DNA of 27,799 bases from Caryophanales bacterium UBA4691 (lineage in GTDB: Bacteria > Bacillota_I > Bacilli_A > RFN20 > CAG-826), in contig DHKP01000013.1 in the NCBI GenBank assembly GCA_002404865.1, positions 1 through 27,799 of the forward strand, read 5' to 3'. The position numbers and the translations under genes are program-made. Below the pieces are notes generated by a model. That model had not been told where the DNA came from and did no database searches. It saw nothing but the letters and a program-made list of their open reading frames with translations. This document shows positions 1 to 7,628 of this stretch, in pieces; the first letter of the stretch is position 1; each line of letters starts with the position of its first letter.

Positions 1-19
1 AATTTGGTGTGCTGTTAGA
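1..19. repeat. Left arm of the inverted repeat found at both window ends
   Basis: The first 19 bases are the exact reverse complement of positions 27777-27795. At the right end the arm runs into a near-perfect palindrome centred near 27793. A complete copy would therefore be a hairpin of about 14 bp stem, of the kind that ends transcription. It lies just downstream of the kinase gene, so it may be half of that operon's terminator. Confidence 0.75.
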
Positions 20-40
20 AAATGATTTGTAAACATTTCT

Positions 41-1378
41 CTAAAAGAGCAGTAGCAGCTTGAACATGCCTTTATCGGTGTAGCATCTTATATCGCCGTT
101 ATATTTCTTCGCAATTTCATACATCGACTGCATTCCAAAACCATGATACCCATCGTATTTCTTTGTCGATACGGGAAAACCTTTATTATCAAATTTCACT
201 TCACCATCATAATAATTCTCGACAGTTATGGATGTTTTGCTACCCAGAACCTCTCTTATATAAAGGCAAATAAATCTTTTTGACGGATCGTTTATTCTAT
301 TTACCGCTCGGATGGCATTATCAAGCGCGTTCCCAAAAAGAGAATAGATATCGGATTCTTCGATAAAATTTAGTTTGCTTGCATCTGCAAACACTTTCAA
401 TGAAATATTCTCTTTCTGACAGATAAGACTTTTTTCGCTTAAGATGAGATCCAAGGCCACATTGTTGGTATTGACCTTGCTATCATAAATATTTGCAACG
501 TTTTCTAAACTCTTGGCAACGCTAGCGTTTATCATCTCCTTTTCCCCAAAGGTTCTTATTTGCTGTTTCAAATCGTGCACCTTGATGTTAATTAAATCGG
601 CATTTGCCTTGTTTTGCTGATATTGTTTCTCAGCCATAGCCAAAAGCTGGTTTGAGGTATTCAAATTTGTTTCCAAAGATTTTTTATTCGTAGCGAGGTA
701 AATCACGAAAAATATCATAATGCAGGCGATAATATCGTGGAAACATAACGTCGCTAAAGTGGAGGAATCAATGCTATCGACTCTATAAATGATTGTTGAA
801 TTAATTACCACAACGATAAGCAAAACAAGAAAAGAAACAACTACTACGTAAAAATTGGATATGACTTTCTGGGAAGTCGATAATTTCTCTGCAAAAAATA
901 GAGTAGTTAACGTATAAACGATGTCGTAAACGGCAACAAATAATGCAGAAAGAATCATCGTCATTTGATGATCGGTTACATTAACCAAAGCACTTCCATA
1001 AGAACTAAAAAAGAGGGCTTCCTTTATGTTAAAGACTTTTGTAAGTAAGAAGAAAATCTGATAGGCAAGATGCTGCGCTGTATAGGAATAAACGGATATC
1101 AGAAATATTCTCTTCCACTGGACGTCATAAACAATAAATAAAGAAGCTGCGCAGAAAAAGAAACAGATGAAATACATGATTGATGAGTACCACCACGTAT
1201 AAGAAACGGAATCGAATATCGGGAAAAGGATAACGAGAGTCATTGCTAAAAGAAAAGAAGCAATAATTCTTAGAAGGAAATGTTTCTTTTTTGGCATGTT
1301 AAAACCTAAAAGGTGCATGATGATCAATATCTCAATGCCAAACGCCACTTTGGTGTAGAAAAGTTCGGAAATCCACAT
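41..1378 (-). CDS. AgrC-like sensor histidine kinase with GHKL ATPase domain
   Basis: Membrane sensor kinase of 445 residues. The first 230 or so residues are a run of hydrophobic segments, about six membrane passes, with no large extracellular domain, as in peptide-sensing AgrC/ComD/BlpH kinases. A linker helix leads to the H-box (VHDLKQQI, near residue 266), where the histidine is followed by Asp as in this family. An N-box (GNALDNAIRA, near 350) and a G-box (HGFGMQSM, near 415) form the ATP site. It follows the response regulator gene by only 5 bases and should phosphorylate it. No autoinducer peptide gene was found nearby, so the signal is unknown. Family assignment is secure; ligand class is inference. 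Confidence 0.9.
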   Translation of the reverse strand: MWISELFYTKVAFGIEILIIMHLLGFNMPKKKHFLLRIIASFLLAMTLVILFPIFDSVSYTWWYSSIMYFICFFFCAASLFIVYDVQWKRIFLISVYSYTAQHLAYQIFFLLTKVFNIKEALFFSSYGSALVNVTDHQMTMILSALFVAVYDIVYTLTTLFFAEKLSTSQKVISNFYVVVVSFLVLLIVVVINSTIIYRVDSIDSSTLATLCFHDIIACIMIFFVIYLATNKKSLETNLNTSNQLLAMAEKQYQQNKANADLINIKVHDLKQQIRTFGEKEMINASVAKSLENVANIYDSKVNTNNVALDLILSEKSLICQKENISLKVFADASKLNFIEESDIYSLFGNALDNAIRAVNRINDPSKRFICLYIREVLGSKTSITVENYYDGEVKFDNKGFPVSTKKYDGYHGFGMQSMYEIAKKYNGDIRCYTDKGMFKLLLLF

Positions 1379-1383
1379 GGAAT

Positions 1384-2115
1384 CTATTTTCCCCCACCAT
1401 TTCCAAAATACTTGTTAACTGCTTCAAGAAATTCGGATTTTCTCCCTTTTGAAATGAAGGCTACGTCCGCTTTTTCTGCCCCTACCTTGACTTCATTTCC
1501 TTCGATAGCGGTTATATATTTAAGGTTCACCAAGTATGAGACGGAACATAATTCGAAAGAATACTGCTTTAATTGCTCCGCGTATTTTCTTAACGATCCA
1601 TTAACTCGAATCTCACCATTAGTAAGGTGAAAATTCAAGCGATGGTTGACCGACTCTATGTATTTTATCGAATCGACTGGGATTGTCTTATAAAAAGTCC
1701 TATTGCTATTGCCAACTGGTATCACAGCTGAAAACCGATTCAAATTGCATAGCACTCTATCCAAGGTGACGAATAAGCTTTTGTCGTTAAATGGCTTAAG
1801 AATATAGTCAAAAGCCCCGACGGAATACCCTTCAATCGCAAATTGAGCGAGATAAGTGACAAAGATTACGATAACTTTAGGATCCTTCTCTCTAAGCTTT
1901 TTGATGGTCTCCATCCCATTTGCCCCTGGAAGGTTTATATCCATAAAGACAACATCGTAGTCTGGTTTGTATTTATGCAAGAATTTCTCGCCGTTTGGAT
2001 AATAGTCTATCGCAAAAGAAATATGATTCTCGTCAAAATAGGATGTTAAAGAGCTTTTAAGTCTTTCAAACATCTCTTTTTCATCTTCTACTATAGCTAG
2101 ATTTAAATGAATCAT
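1384..2115 (-). CDS. LytTR-family response regulator (AgrA/LytR-like)
   Basis: Response regulator of 243 residues. The receiver domain (about 1-120) shows the acidic pocket E10/D11, phosphoacceptor D59 in VVFMDINLPG, T87 and K107 in the LKP motif. The C-terminal half (about 135-240) is a LytTR DNA-binding domain, with the typical FYKTIPVDSIKYIESVNH strand and the FELCSVSYLVNLKYITAIEG stretch. It is the first gene of the pair and the kinase follows 5 bases later. No strong Shine-Dalgarno sequence is visible before the ATG, but the receiver fold begins directly at this start. Its targets cannot be read from the window. Confidence 0.92.
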   Translation of the reverse strand: MIHLNLAIVEDEKEMFERLKSSLTSYFDENHISFAIDYYPNGEKFLHKYKPDYDVVFMDINLPGANGMETIKKLREKDPKVIVIFVTYLAQFAIEGYSVGAFDYILKPFNDKSLFVTLDRVLCNLNRFSAVIPVGNSNRTFYKTIPVDSIKYIESVNHRLNFHLTNGEIRVNGSLRKYAEQLKQYSFELCSVSYLVNLKYITAIEGNEVKVGAEKADVAFISKGRKSEFLEAVNKYFGNGGGK

Positions 2116-2138
2116 AAGACGATTGCTTTGTTTTAGTC

Positions 2139-2166
2139 ATTATACAATGAAAAAAGTGGTTGGCAA
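2139..2166 (-). promoter_or_regulatory. Sigma-70/SigA-type promoter of the two-component operon
   Basis: On the minus strand, TTGCCA (2166-2161) and a perfect TATAAT (2144-2139) are separated by 16 bases. The response regulator starts about 24 bases after the -10 box, leaving a very short 5' leader. Confidence 0.65.
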
Positions 2167-2198
2167 TTCTTGCATATAGATAACCGCTGCCCATAGTG

Positions 2199-2351
2199 TT
2201 AGTTATCAATTGATGTAAAACGCTTGAGAAGTTTTGGGCATCTAACCTCGCCGGTATCTTGCATCAACTTCTTGAGCTTTTCAAGTTCCACTTGGTTCGG
2301 GGACCTCAGTTTCAAACCCATTCTCGGCGTTTCGTTGTACCTTTTTTCCAT
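2199..2351 (-). pseudogene. C-terminal relic of an IS transposase (DDE integrase-core type)
   Basis: The minus strand reads 50 codons ending at TAA. It begins KRYNETPRMGLKLRSPNQ, the YN..P...L...SP pattern at the end of IS3/IS481-like integrase-core transposases, and ends PKLLKRFTSIDN. A stop lies three codons upstream, so the catalytic part is gone. The last 30 or so codons match a second relic at 18776-18867 nearly residue for residue, so both came from the same IS type. Nothing recognisable remains in 2352-2500. Confidence 0.7.
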
Positions 2352-2500
2352 CTCGCACCCTCACCGCCAAAACCGCGAAGGAAGCGACCGAATCCTTCAA
2401 TGGATCAGAACCATCCACGCTAGTCAAGAGAAATGGATACGGGGCGAATTTCTCTTCTCTTTTGCACCCGTTTTTAGTAGCGTCATAATAGAAAAGCGAT

Positions 2501-3922
2501 TTATGCTTTAAAAATCTTTCTCCCCTTCGTTTTCTTTCCGTTTGTAATCACTAGGCCCATCGTGAGCATTTCGCTAACAATGATGTTTACCATTGATTTT
2601 CCTTTTTTTAATGTCAAACAAATATCATCGATACTAAGTCCATCTTCTTTGCTAGATAACAAAGATAATATCTGCGCTTTTTCATCTCGATAAGGCGTGT
2701 TCTTTGGAAGCATGGTGAAATCCAATGTAACCGTTACTATTTCTGGAACTTTTTCTTCTTTGATGGAAGGAGCTGGAAAACCATAAAATTTGAATATTTT
2801 CATGGTGTTTGGAATTCCAGTGCCTGCCCTTTCAGCAATTTCGATGAGCCTAAAATATTTTATAATATTTCCATTTCTAGGTTCGCTAGTCCCTCCTACT
2901 ACCGCGCGGGAAATTTCAAATGGAAAATGACCGGCGTTAATATAAGTGATATCGCGGATGGTCTTTTTGATAGTAATCCCAATATCAGCCAACAAATCCT
3001 GATTTGAAATGGCGTTTACGAGCATTTCAATGACGCTTCGTTTGATATCGTCTCCGTTCTCATTTGATAAGTCATTCCTTATCTTAAAAGGGTTAGGCAG
3101 GTCCTTAACAAGCCGTTTTGAAATGGCTTCATAAAAATTCCAAAGATTGGCATTCATGGATAAGTCATCACTCGTCAAACGATAATTCCATCGTAAAGCG
3201 TCTACGTCTTTTTCTTGATAATCCAAAAAGTAATTCGGCATGAGAGAAAGGATATCTCCAATTTTACCAAAGAATAGCAAACCGGCATTCGTTAAAACAG
3301 TATTGCCAATTGAATTTATCGTTAGCGCCTTTGTTTGCAATAGAAAATCTTCATCACTCAAATCCTTATAAATATTATTCGGCTTGATTGAATTCAAATA
3401 GGAACGATAAGAATCAAGACTATTAATATCGACATCTTTAACTCCGAAGTTGCCGGAATTCGGTAGCGAATCAAACTCTTTCTTTTGGCTTTCAAAAAGT
3501 AGTTTTGAAATCTCTTGGTTAGTCATCTTGAAATCGCCATCGCCAATTCTTTTAAAAGAGAGACTTAGATTCCCATTAATAAACACCGGTTTATTCTCTA
3601 TAGGAGCTTCTTTGACACAGATTTTTAGGAGTTTCTTCCCATCGACATCAATAATCTCAATATCTGAATCCTCAATTCCTGAATAGCTTACTTTTCCGCC
3701 ATTTCTCAAAGAGGCAAAGAGGTTTCTTCGTTGCTCATCGGCGTTTTTTATTCCTTGAACGGAATTAGGCTTTCCTTCTTTAACACCAAGATAGATTATG
3801 CCGCCCTTCGTATTTGAAAACGCCGAATAAGTTTCATAGAAACTCGTTGGAATCTTATTCATAGATTCTTTGAGCTCCAGTTCAAGTCCCTCTTTTAGGG
3901 ATGAAATGCCTTTTGTATCCAT
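2501..3922 (-). CDS. AlbA_2 (Schlafen-type) ATP-binding transcriptional regulator
   Basis: A 473-residue protein of the RecG-like/AlbA_2 regulator family. Residues about 10-130 are the AlbA_2 domain: a charged E-L-E-L-K-E strand, then the TYSAFSNTKGGIIYLGVKEG motif usual for the family. The middle (about 290-395) resembles the HATPase_c_4 domain, with EMLVNAISNQD, a central NAGHFPF and ERAGTGIPNTMKIF. The C-terminus (about 405-470) looks like a winged helix. Members are usually DNA-binding regulators with poorly known signals. A good ribosome binding site (AAGGAGC, 3936-3930) precedes the ATG, and an array of four 20-bp repeats sits directly upstream, suggesting autoregulation. Isolated gene of probable horizontal origin. 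Confidence 0.85.
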   Translation of the reverse strand: MDTKGISSLKEGLELELKESMNKIPTSFYETYSAFSNTKGGIIYLGVKEGKPNSVQGIKNADEQRRNLFASLRNGGKVSYSGIEDSDIEIIDVDGKKLLKICVKEAPIENKPVFINGNLSLSFKRIGDGDFKMTNQEISKLLFESQKKEFDSLPNSGNFGVKDVDINSLDSYRSYLNSIKPNNIYKDLSDEDFLLQTKALTINSIGNTVLTNAGLLFFGKIGDILSLMPNYFLDYQEKDVDALRWNYRLTSDDLSMNANLWNFYEAISKRLVKDLPNPFKIRNDLSNENGDDIKRSVIEMLVNAISNQDLLADIGITIKKTIRDITYINAGHFPFEISRAVVGGTSEPRNGNIIKYFRLIEIAERAGTGIPNTMKIFKFYGFPAPSIKEEKVPEIVTVTLDFTMLPKNTPYRDEKAQILSLLSSKEDGLSIDDICLTLKKGKSMVNIIVSEMLTMGLVITNGKKTKGRKIFKA

Positions 3923-3950
3923 ATTAATTGCTCCTTGTGCAATTATTCTA

Positions 3951-4030
3951 ACTTATTCTTCCAATAAATCAATTATTCTTCCAATAGATAAATTATTCTT
4001 CCAATAGATAAATTATTCTTCCAATAGATA
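3951..4030. repeat. Four tandem 20-bp repeats upstream of the AlbA_2 gene
   Basis: Four direct copies with exact 20-bp period. Three are identical (aattattcttccaatagata, written on +) and the gene-proximal copy has three or four changes. A further half copy lies at 3941-3950. There are no unique spacers, so this is not CRISPR. The array lies about 28 bases before the start codon, where operators for an autoregulator would be; the two-turn period would put bound protomers on one face of the helix. Confidence 0.9.
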
Positions 4031-4076
4031 ATCATTTGCGGTGCGAATCATCTAGAAAATCGCGTTAAATCCTTAG

Positions 4077-4578
4077 GAGAAGAACGGCTTGCTCAAAGGC
4101 GAGAAAGACGCCATCACGCTTAACCTCCACACCCAGAAGGACGAGGACTACTACAATAGCGCCAAGCAAGACAACGAGAACCTCTGGATCGACCTCAACG
4201 GCGACGGGGAAAAGGGCGCCGGTGAGACGAAGAGCTACGACGCCTGGTACCAGGAGATGAACAACATGACCGAGGGCGACTACGACGAGCTCACCGACGC
4301 GACTCGCCCAGCCTGGGAAGCGACCCACAAGAAGAAGCTCGCCATCCTTGCCGGCACCGAGGCTGGCGTCATCAACCGCTTCGAGGCGATTCCTATGACC
4401 ATAAACGGAACATCTAATCCAATAGGTAGGCTTAAAAGTCGAAAATGCGGCGAAAAACTACATTAGTCGTATTGGCTATGGCGGAATCCGCTTCATGAAA
4501 TTCAATTACAACAATGGTCAATGGAAGGATTTCGTAAACCAACATGACGGAATGCTTGAGAATGTTTACGCCTCATAA
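4077..4578 (+). pseudogene. Frameshifted C-terminal fragment of a probable extracellular solute-binding protein
   Basis: Begins abruptly after an in-frame TAG and has no start codon or ribosome binding site. The first frame (4077-4424) reads a soluble, charged protein with an LWIDLNGDGEKGAGETKSYD stretch and KLAILAGTEAGVINRFEAIP. The reading then continues one base out of frame (4426-4578) as VGLKVENAAKNYISRIGYGG and ends at TAA. Removing one G at 4425-4426 joins the two parts. The tail resembles C-termini of oligopeptide-type substrate-binding proteins; this is recollection of the family and only moderately sure. Bases 4080-4395 are strikingly GC-rich, with nearly all third positions G or C, unlike the AT-rich end and everything around it, so this looks like transferred or recombined DNA. 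Confidence 0.6.
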
Positions 4579-4683
4579 AAAGTAGCGGTTATTTTCAGCC
4601 ATTAATTAAATAAGTCGCACCCCAACTTGCACCGAAACCCATAATTCGGACAATTAAATAAATACTTACTTACCTTCTATACA

Positions 4684-4881
4684 CTACATATTCGACGCTT
4701 TATATATTTTTAGTTGTTTTTTATCGGGTGTATCCACATCTATTCTTCCAAATGCGGCTTTCTTAGCCCTACAATCTCGGCTACATTGTTCCACGCTCTC
4801 GGAGAAGCATGGCGTAAATTTCACGATTTTTACTTTTGTTATCAGGCTATCAGTCCTATCTAGGACGTCTTTTGGTATATC
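4684..4881 (-). pseudogene. Possible C-terminal relic of an unknown protein
   Basis: The minus strand is open for 65 codons (including IPKDVLDRTDSLITKVKIVK and a charged tail ending in LKIYKASNM) with protein-like composition, but has no start codon and follows a stop. It may be the tail of a decayed gene. No family was recognised and a chance open frame is possible. Confidence 0.25.
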
Positions 4882-5044
4882 CTATTACTTTTTTGAGAAG
4901 ATTATTCGTAAACGGTGGGTTCCTACAAATTTGACCGCCTAAAACCTACAAATTGATTACGACTAATACATAGCTCTATGAACAAACTCTTTTCACTCAG
5001 CGATAAAAAGGGTCCCATTTTTTAATATAGGGGTGACTATCAGC

Positions 5045-5311
5045 TCGGCCCCTAAGATTCCATCTTTAATAGGATAAGCGGAAGAGACACGGGTCAAACA
5101 CACATAATTCGAGGCACCGTCTCTGAACACAAAGAGATTATAAATCTAGAATAAACACTCATTTGCCAATGTAAGCAAGAAAGAAAATAAACAAGATAAC
5201 ATATGCAAAAGCAGCATAATTACTAGCCTTCTTAGCAACTATGAAGTCAAAGTGAAGTACTACTTCATTCTTACTTCACTCTTTACTTCATTTTGAGTGA
5301 AGTGACTTATT
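5045..5311. repeat. Dispersed repeat, long copy A
   Basis: Matches 17100-17375 in the same orientation over about 260 bp. The two share identical blocks of 39 bp (5126-5164 with 17172-17210) and 30 bp (5191-5220 with 17237-17266), plus a shared cluster of TACTTCA/TGAAGTA boxes (5251-5311). The 5' part (about 5072-5120) also resembles 8578-8640. Read on the minus strand, both long copies end an open frame with a hydrophobic YAAFAYVILF segment and a Lys-stop, so part of the repeat may be an old membrane-protein tail. Confidence 0.8.
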
Positions 5312-5659
5312 TTGTCCGGATCGTAATGCCGCTAAACGGAGAAATATTCTTTTTAGGATAGAAGGACCACCACTATTTCTATTATTCGATTTAGACATTC
5401 TTTCTATAGAGGCCCTCTAACCAATGAGGAGTTTATGGTCATAAAGGGAGTGTTCACGAATAGGTTTAGTATGATCAATTGCCTATCGGCCATAAATCCG
5501 ACGTATTTGTCGCTCAATCTCTTCCCATTTGATGTCGTTCTAGAGGATGACATCCAGGGACTTAATTGGAAACAAATTACCTCATATTGGTATCATCCGA
5601 TATTTCAAAAGCGTTCCGGGACGAGAATGTCAGCAAAAAGTAAATAAGAAAAATACTTC

Positions 5660-5687
5660 TTGATTTTTACCTCACTCCCCATAATCT
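5660..5687 (+). promoter_or_regulatory. Probable promoter of the metNIQ leader
   Basis: TTGATT (5660-5665) and TAATCT (5682-5687) are 16 bases apart. Initiation near 5693 would start the transcript just at the beginning of the T-box leader. Box matches are fair, not perfect. Confidence 0.45.
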
Positions 5688-5692
5688 TATAG

Positions 5693-5953
5693 GCGAAAAG
5701 CATGGATGAGGAAGAGTAATTCTTTCGAGCCTATTAGAGAGCTCTAGTCGGTGGAAACGAGCAGGCAAAGGAGAACGAACATGGCCTCTGAGCTGAAAGG
5801 TGAAAGAATAGTAGCCTTCTCCGGGTAAGCCCGTAATCGCAGATGAGTTTGTTAGAACTCTCAAAGGTGAAATGAGCGATCATTTCATGAAATAAGGTGG
5901 TACCACGGGTAATTTATCCGTCCTTAGGAAAAGCATTCTAAGGACGGTTTTTT
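5693..5953 (+). promoter_or_regulatory. T-box leader (tRNA-Met-sensing) of the methionine transporter operon
   Basis: A transcribed leader that binds uncharged tRNA and chooses between antiterminator and terminator. The conserved T-box AAGGTGGTACCACGG is at 5894-5908 (family pattern RGGUGGNACCRCG). A K-turn-like GAGGAAGAGTA lies at 5710-5721, and distal stem I elements follow. The likely specifier codon is ATG at 5781-5783, giving Met, which agrees with the downstream MetN/MetI/MetQ genes. Low charged tRNA-Met should stabilise the antiterminator and switch on uptake. T-box identity is secure; the specifier position was placed by eye. Confidence 0.92.
5918..5953 (+). terminator. Intrinsic terminator of the T-box leader
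   Basis: A perfect 10-bp stem, CCGTCCTTAG (5918-5927) with CTAAGGACGG (5938-5947), is followed by six T. Its left arm overlaps the region that pairs with the T-box sequence, as expected for an antiterminator/terminator switch. Confidence 0.92.
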
Positions 5954-5970
5954 CGTCCAGAAAGGAGAAA

Positions 5971-6957
5971 ATGGCATTACTCGAAATTAAGCACCTTACA
6001 AAGAAATACGATGAAAAAGTCGTTCTTGACGACGTGTCTTTGGAGATCAACAAGGGCGATATCTATGGAATATTGGGCTTATCCGGGGCGGGAAAATCGA
6101 CTTTGGTGCGCTGTATCGACTCTTTAGAGGACTTCCAAAAGGGGAAGATTAGCTTTAACGGGGAGCTTCTTTGCGATTGTTCGAAGAAAATAAGACGAGA
6201 AAACCGTAAGAAAATCGGCATGATTTTCCAGTCTTTTAACCTCCTCGCCCAAAGAAACGCTCTAGATAATGTCAAACTCGGATTGAAGTTCAATCACGTC
6301 GAGAGAAAAGAAAGAGAAAAGATTGCGCTAGAGGCCTTAAAAAGAGTCGGCCTAGAAAAAGAGAAAGACAAATACCCCTCCGAACTATCGGGTGGGCAAT
6401 GCCAAAGAGTCGCAATCGCAAGGGTCCTCGCCTTAAAGCCGGATATCTTGCTATCCGATGAAGCGACCTCCGCTTTAGATCCTGAAACCACTTCCTCGAT
6501 CCTTGCTTTATTAGATTCCTTAAACAAAGAATACGGCTTAACCATCATCATGATTTCTCACCAAATGAACGTAATTGAGAAAATCTGTAACAAAGTCGCT
6601 ATTCTCGACCAGGCAAAAATCGTGGAAAAAGGAAACGTATCCGATATCTTCTTGAACCCAAAGACGGAAATTGCGAAAAAACTAGTCTATTCCGATGAAG
6701 TTCATTCCTCTTTTAAGAAGAACAGGTTCCTACGAATCGTGTTTGACGGGAATGTAGATGAGCCTCTCATCTCTAAAATCGCCCTTGATTGCAAGATTAT
6801 GGTCTCCATTGAATATGCCTCTAATAAAGTCGTGGATGGCAAAGTGTTTGGCCAAACGATAATCCGTTGCCCAAAAGAGGAAAAGGATTTGGAGAAACTC
6901 AAAAAGTATTTGAACAACAAAAAGGTCCGTTTTGAGGAGATTACGCATGCAAATTGA
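5971..6957 (+). CDS. metN: Methionine ABC transporter ATP-binding protein MetN
   Basis: ATPase subunit of the methionine importer, 328 residues, close to the usual length of about 340. Walker A is GLSGAGKST (36-44), followed by the Q-loop MIFQSFNLL, the signature LSGGQCQRVAIAR, Walker B ILLSDEATSALD and the switch histidine in MISHQMNVI. Residues about 250-328 form a C-terminal NIL-like domain, the regulatory domain that binds methionine and inhibits transport in this family. The ribosome binding site AAAGGAG (5961-5967) lies directly after the T-box terminator. The 3' end overlaps metI by 11 bases, so the two are translationally coupled. Confidence 0.95.
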   Translation: MALLEIKHLTKKYDEKVVLDDVSLEINKGDIYGILGLSGAGKSTLVRCIDSLEDFQKGKISFNGELLCDCSKKIRRENRKKIGMIFQSFNLLAQRNALDNVKLGLKFNHVERKEREKIALEALKRVGLEKEKDKYPSELSGGQCQRVAIARVLALKPDILLSDEATSALDPETTSSILALLDSLNKEYGLTIIMISHQMNVIEKICNKVAILDQAKIVEKGNVSDIFLNPKTEIAKKLVYSDEVHSSFKKNRFLRIVFDGNVDEPLISKIALDCKIMVSIEYASNKVVDGKVFGQTIIRCPKEEKDLEKLKKYLNNKKVRFEEITHAN

Positions 6958-7615
6958 TATTTGGAAAATAACGTTAGAGACGTTACTAATGACCTTTTTA
7001 TCGACCTTCCTCGCTTATCTAATCGGCCTTCCCCTTGGAGTCATGCTGAATGTGACAAGCAAAAACGGGCTACGCCCAAAAAGAGGAGTTAACTTGTGTT
7101 TAGGGGCAATCGTGAATTTCCTTCGTAGCGTCCCTTGCTTAATCCTCACCGTCATCCTTTTGCCGTTTAACCGCTTGCTATTAGGAAGGGGGACGGGAGT
7201 ATGGTATACGATGGTCATCCCGCTTTTCTTCTCTAGTTTCGCCTATGTCGCTAGAAACGTAGAGCAATCTCTTCAAGATGTCGATGCGCGCGTTATCGAA
7301 ATGGCCAAATCCCTAGGAGCGAGCGATATCCAAATCGTCACAAACGTCCTTCTAATAGAAGCAAGGAGTTCCTTGGTGCTAGGGGTTGCCATCACCCTTG
7401 TTAACGTGCTCGGATATACCTCGTTTGCCTATAACATCGGTGCAGGCGGATTGATCAGCGAGATTTGGTCCTACTATAGCAAAAACACGACGGATTTCTT
7501 ACAGAGCTCTACGTTCTGGCTATTGATCTTTCTTGTCGTTATCCTCGTGGAGATCGTTCAAGAGCTTGGCTTGCTTTTGGCCAAAAAATTAGACAAAAGA
7601 AAAACATTGAAATAA
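6947..7615 (+). CDS. metI: Methionine ABC transporter permease MetI
   Basis: Inner-membrane permease of 222 residues with about five hydrophobic segments. The EAA-type coupling loop is visible at DARVIEMAKSLGASDIQIV, where the permease docks on MetN. The ATG at 6947 (MQIDIWKI) is chosen rather than an upstream TTG, because GAGGAGA (6934-6940) is a well-placed ribosome binding site and the length then fits the family. It overlaps the end of metN and is followed 13 bases later by metQ. Confidence 0.94.
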   Translation: MQIDIWKITLETLLMTFLSTFLAYLIGLPLGVMLNVTSKNGLRPKRGVNLCLGAIVNFLRSVPCLILTVILLPFNRLLLGRGTGVWYTMVIPLFFSSFAYVARNVEQSLQDVDARVIEMAKSLGASDIQIVTNVLLIEARSSLVLGVAITLVNVLGYTSFAYNIGAGGLISEIWSYYSKNTTDFLQSSTFWLLIFLVVILVEIVQELGLLLAKKLDKRKTLK

Positions 7616-7628
7616 GGAGATACAAAAA

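Larger units (their letters stand above)
4579..5640. other. About 1.06-kb gene-poor stretch of repeats and decayed sequence
   Basis: No intact gene is supported. The stretch holds the decayed ORF at 4684-4881 and the long repeat at 5045-5311. A 70-codon open frame at 5435-5647 on + has no ribosome binding site and an atypical composition, so it is not called. On the minus strand, 4993-5135 reads about 45 codons (including SNYVCLTRVSSAYPIKDGI), which may be debris of a protein gene inside the repeat. Confidence 0.5.

Noticed and set aside
41..2500. agr-type quorum-sensing locus with a peptide precursor (AgrD) and AgrB protease
   Set aside because: Only the kinase and regulator are present; no AgrB-like membrane protease or short precursor frame was found on either side.
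3951..4030. CRISPR array
   Set aside because: Units are contiguous 20-bp tandem repeats with no unique spacers, and no cas genes are present.
4065..4328. 87-codon Val/Leu-rich open frame on - opposite the GC-rich fragment
   Set aside because: It is the antisense of GC-rich coding sequence; the + frame has far more protein-like composition.
5165..5290. TGA read as Trp (Mollicutes code), to lengthen the membrane-like frame in the repeat
   Set aside because: rarA, metN and the antitoxin end properly at TGA, and Trp is encoded by TGG throughout.
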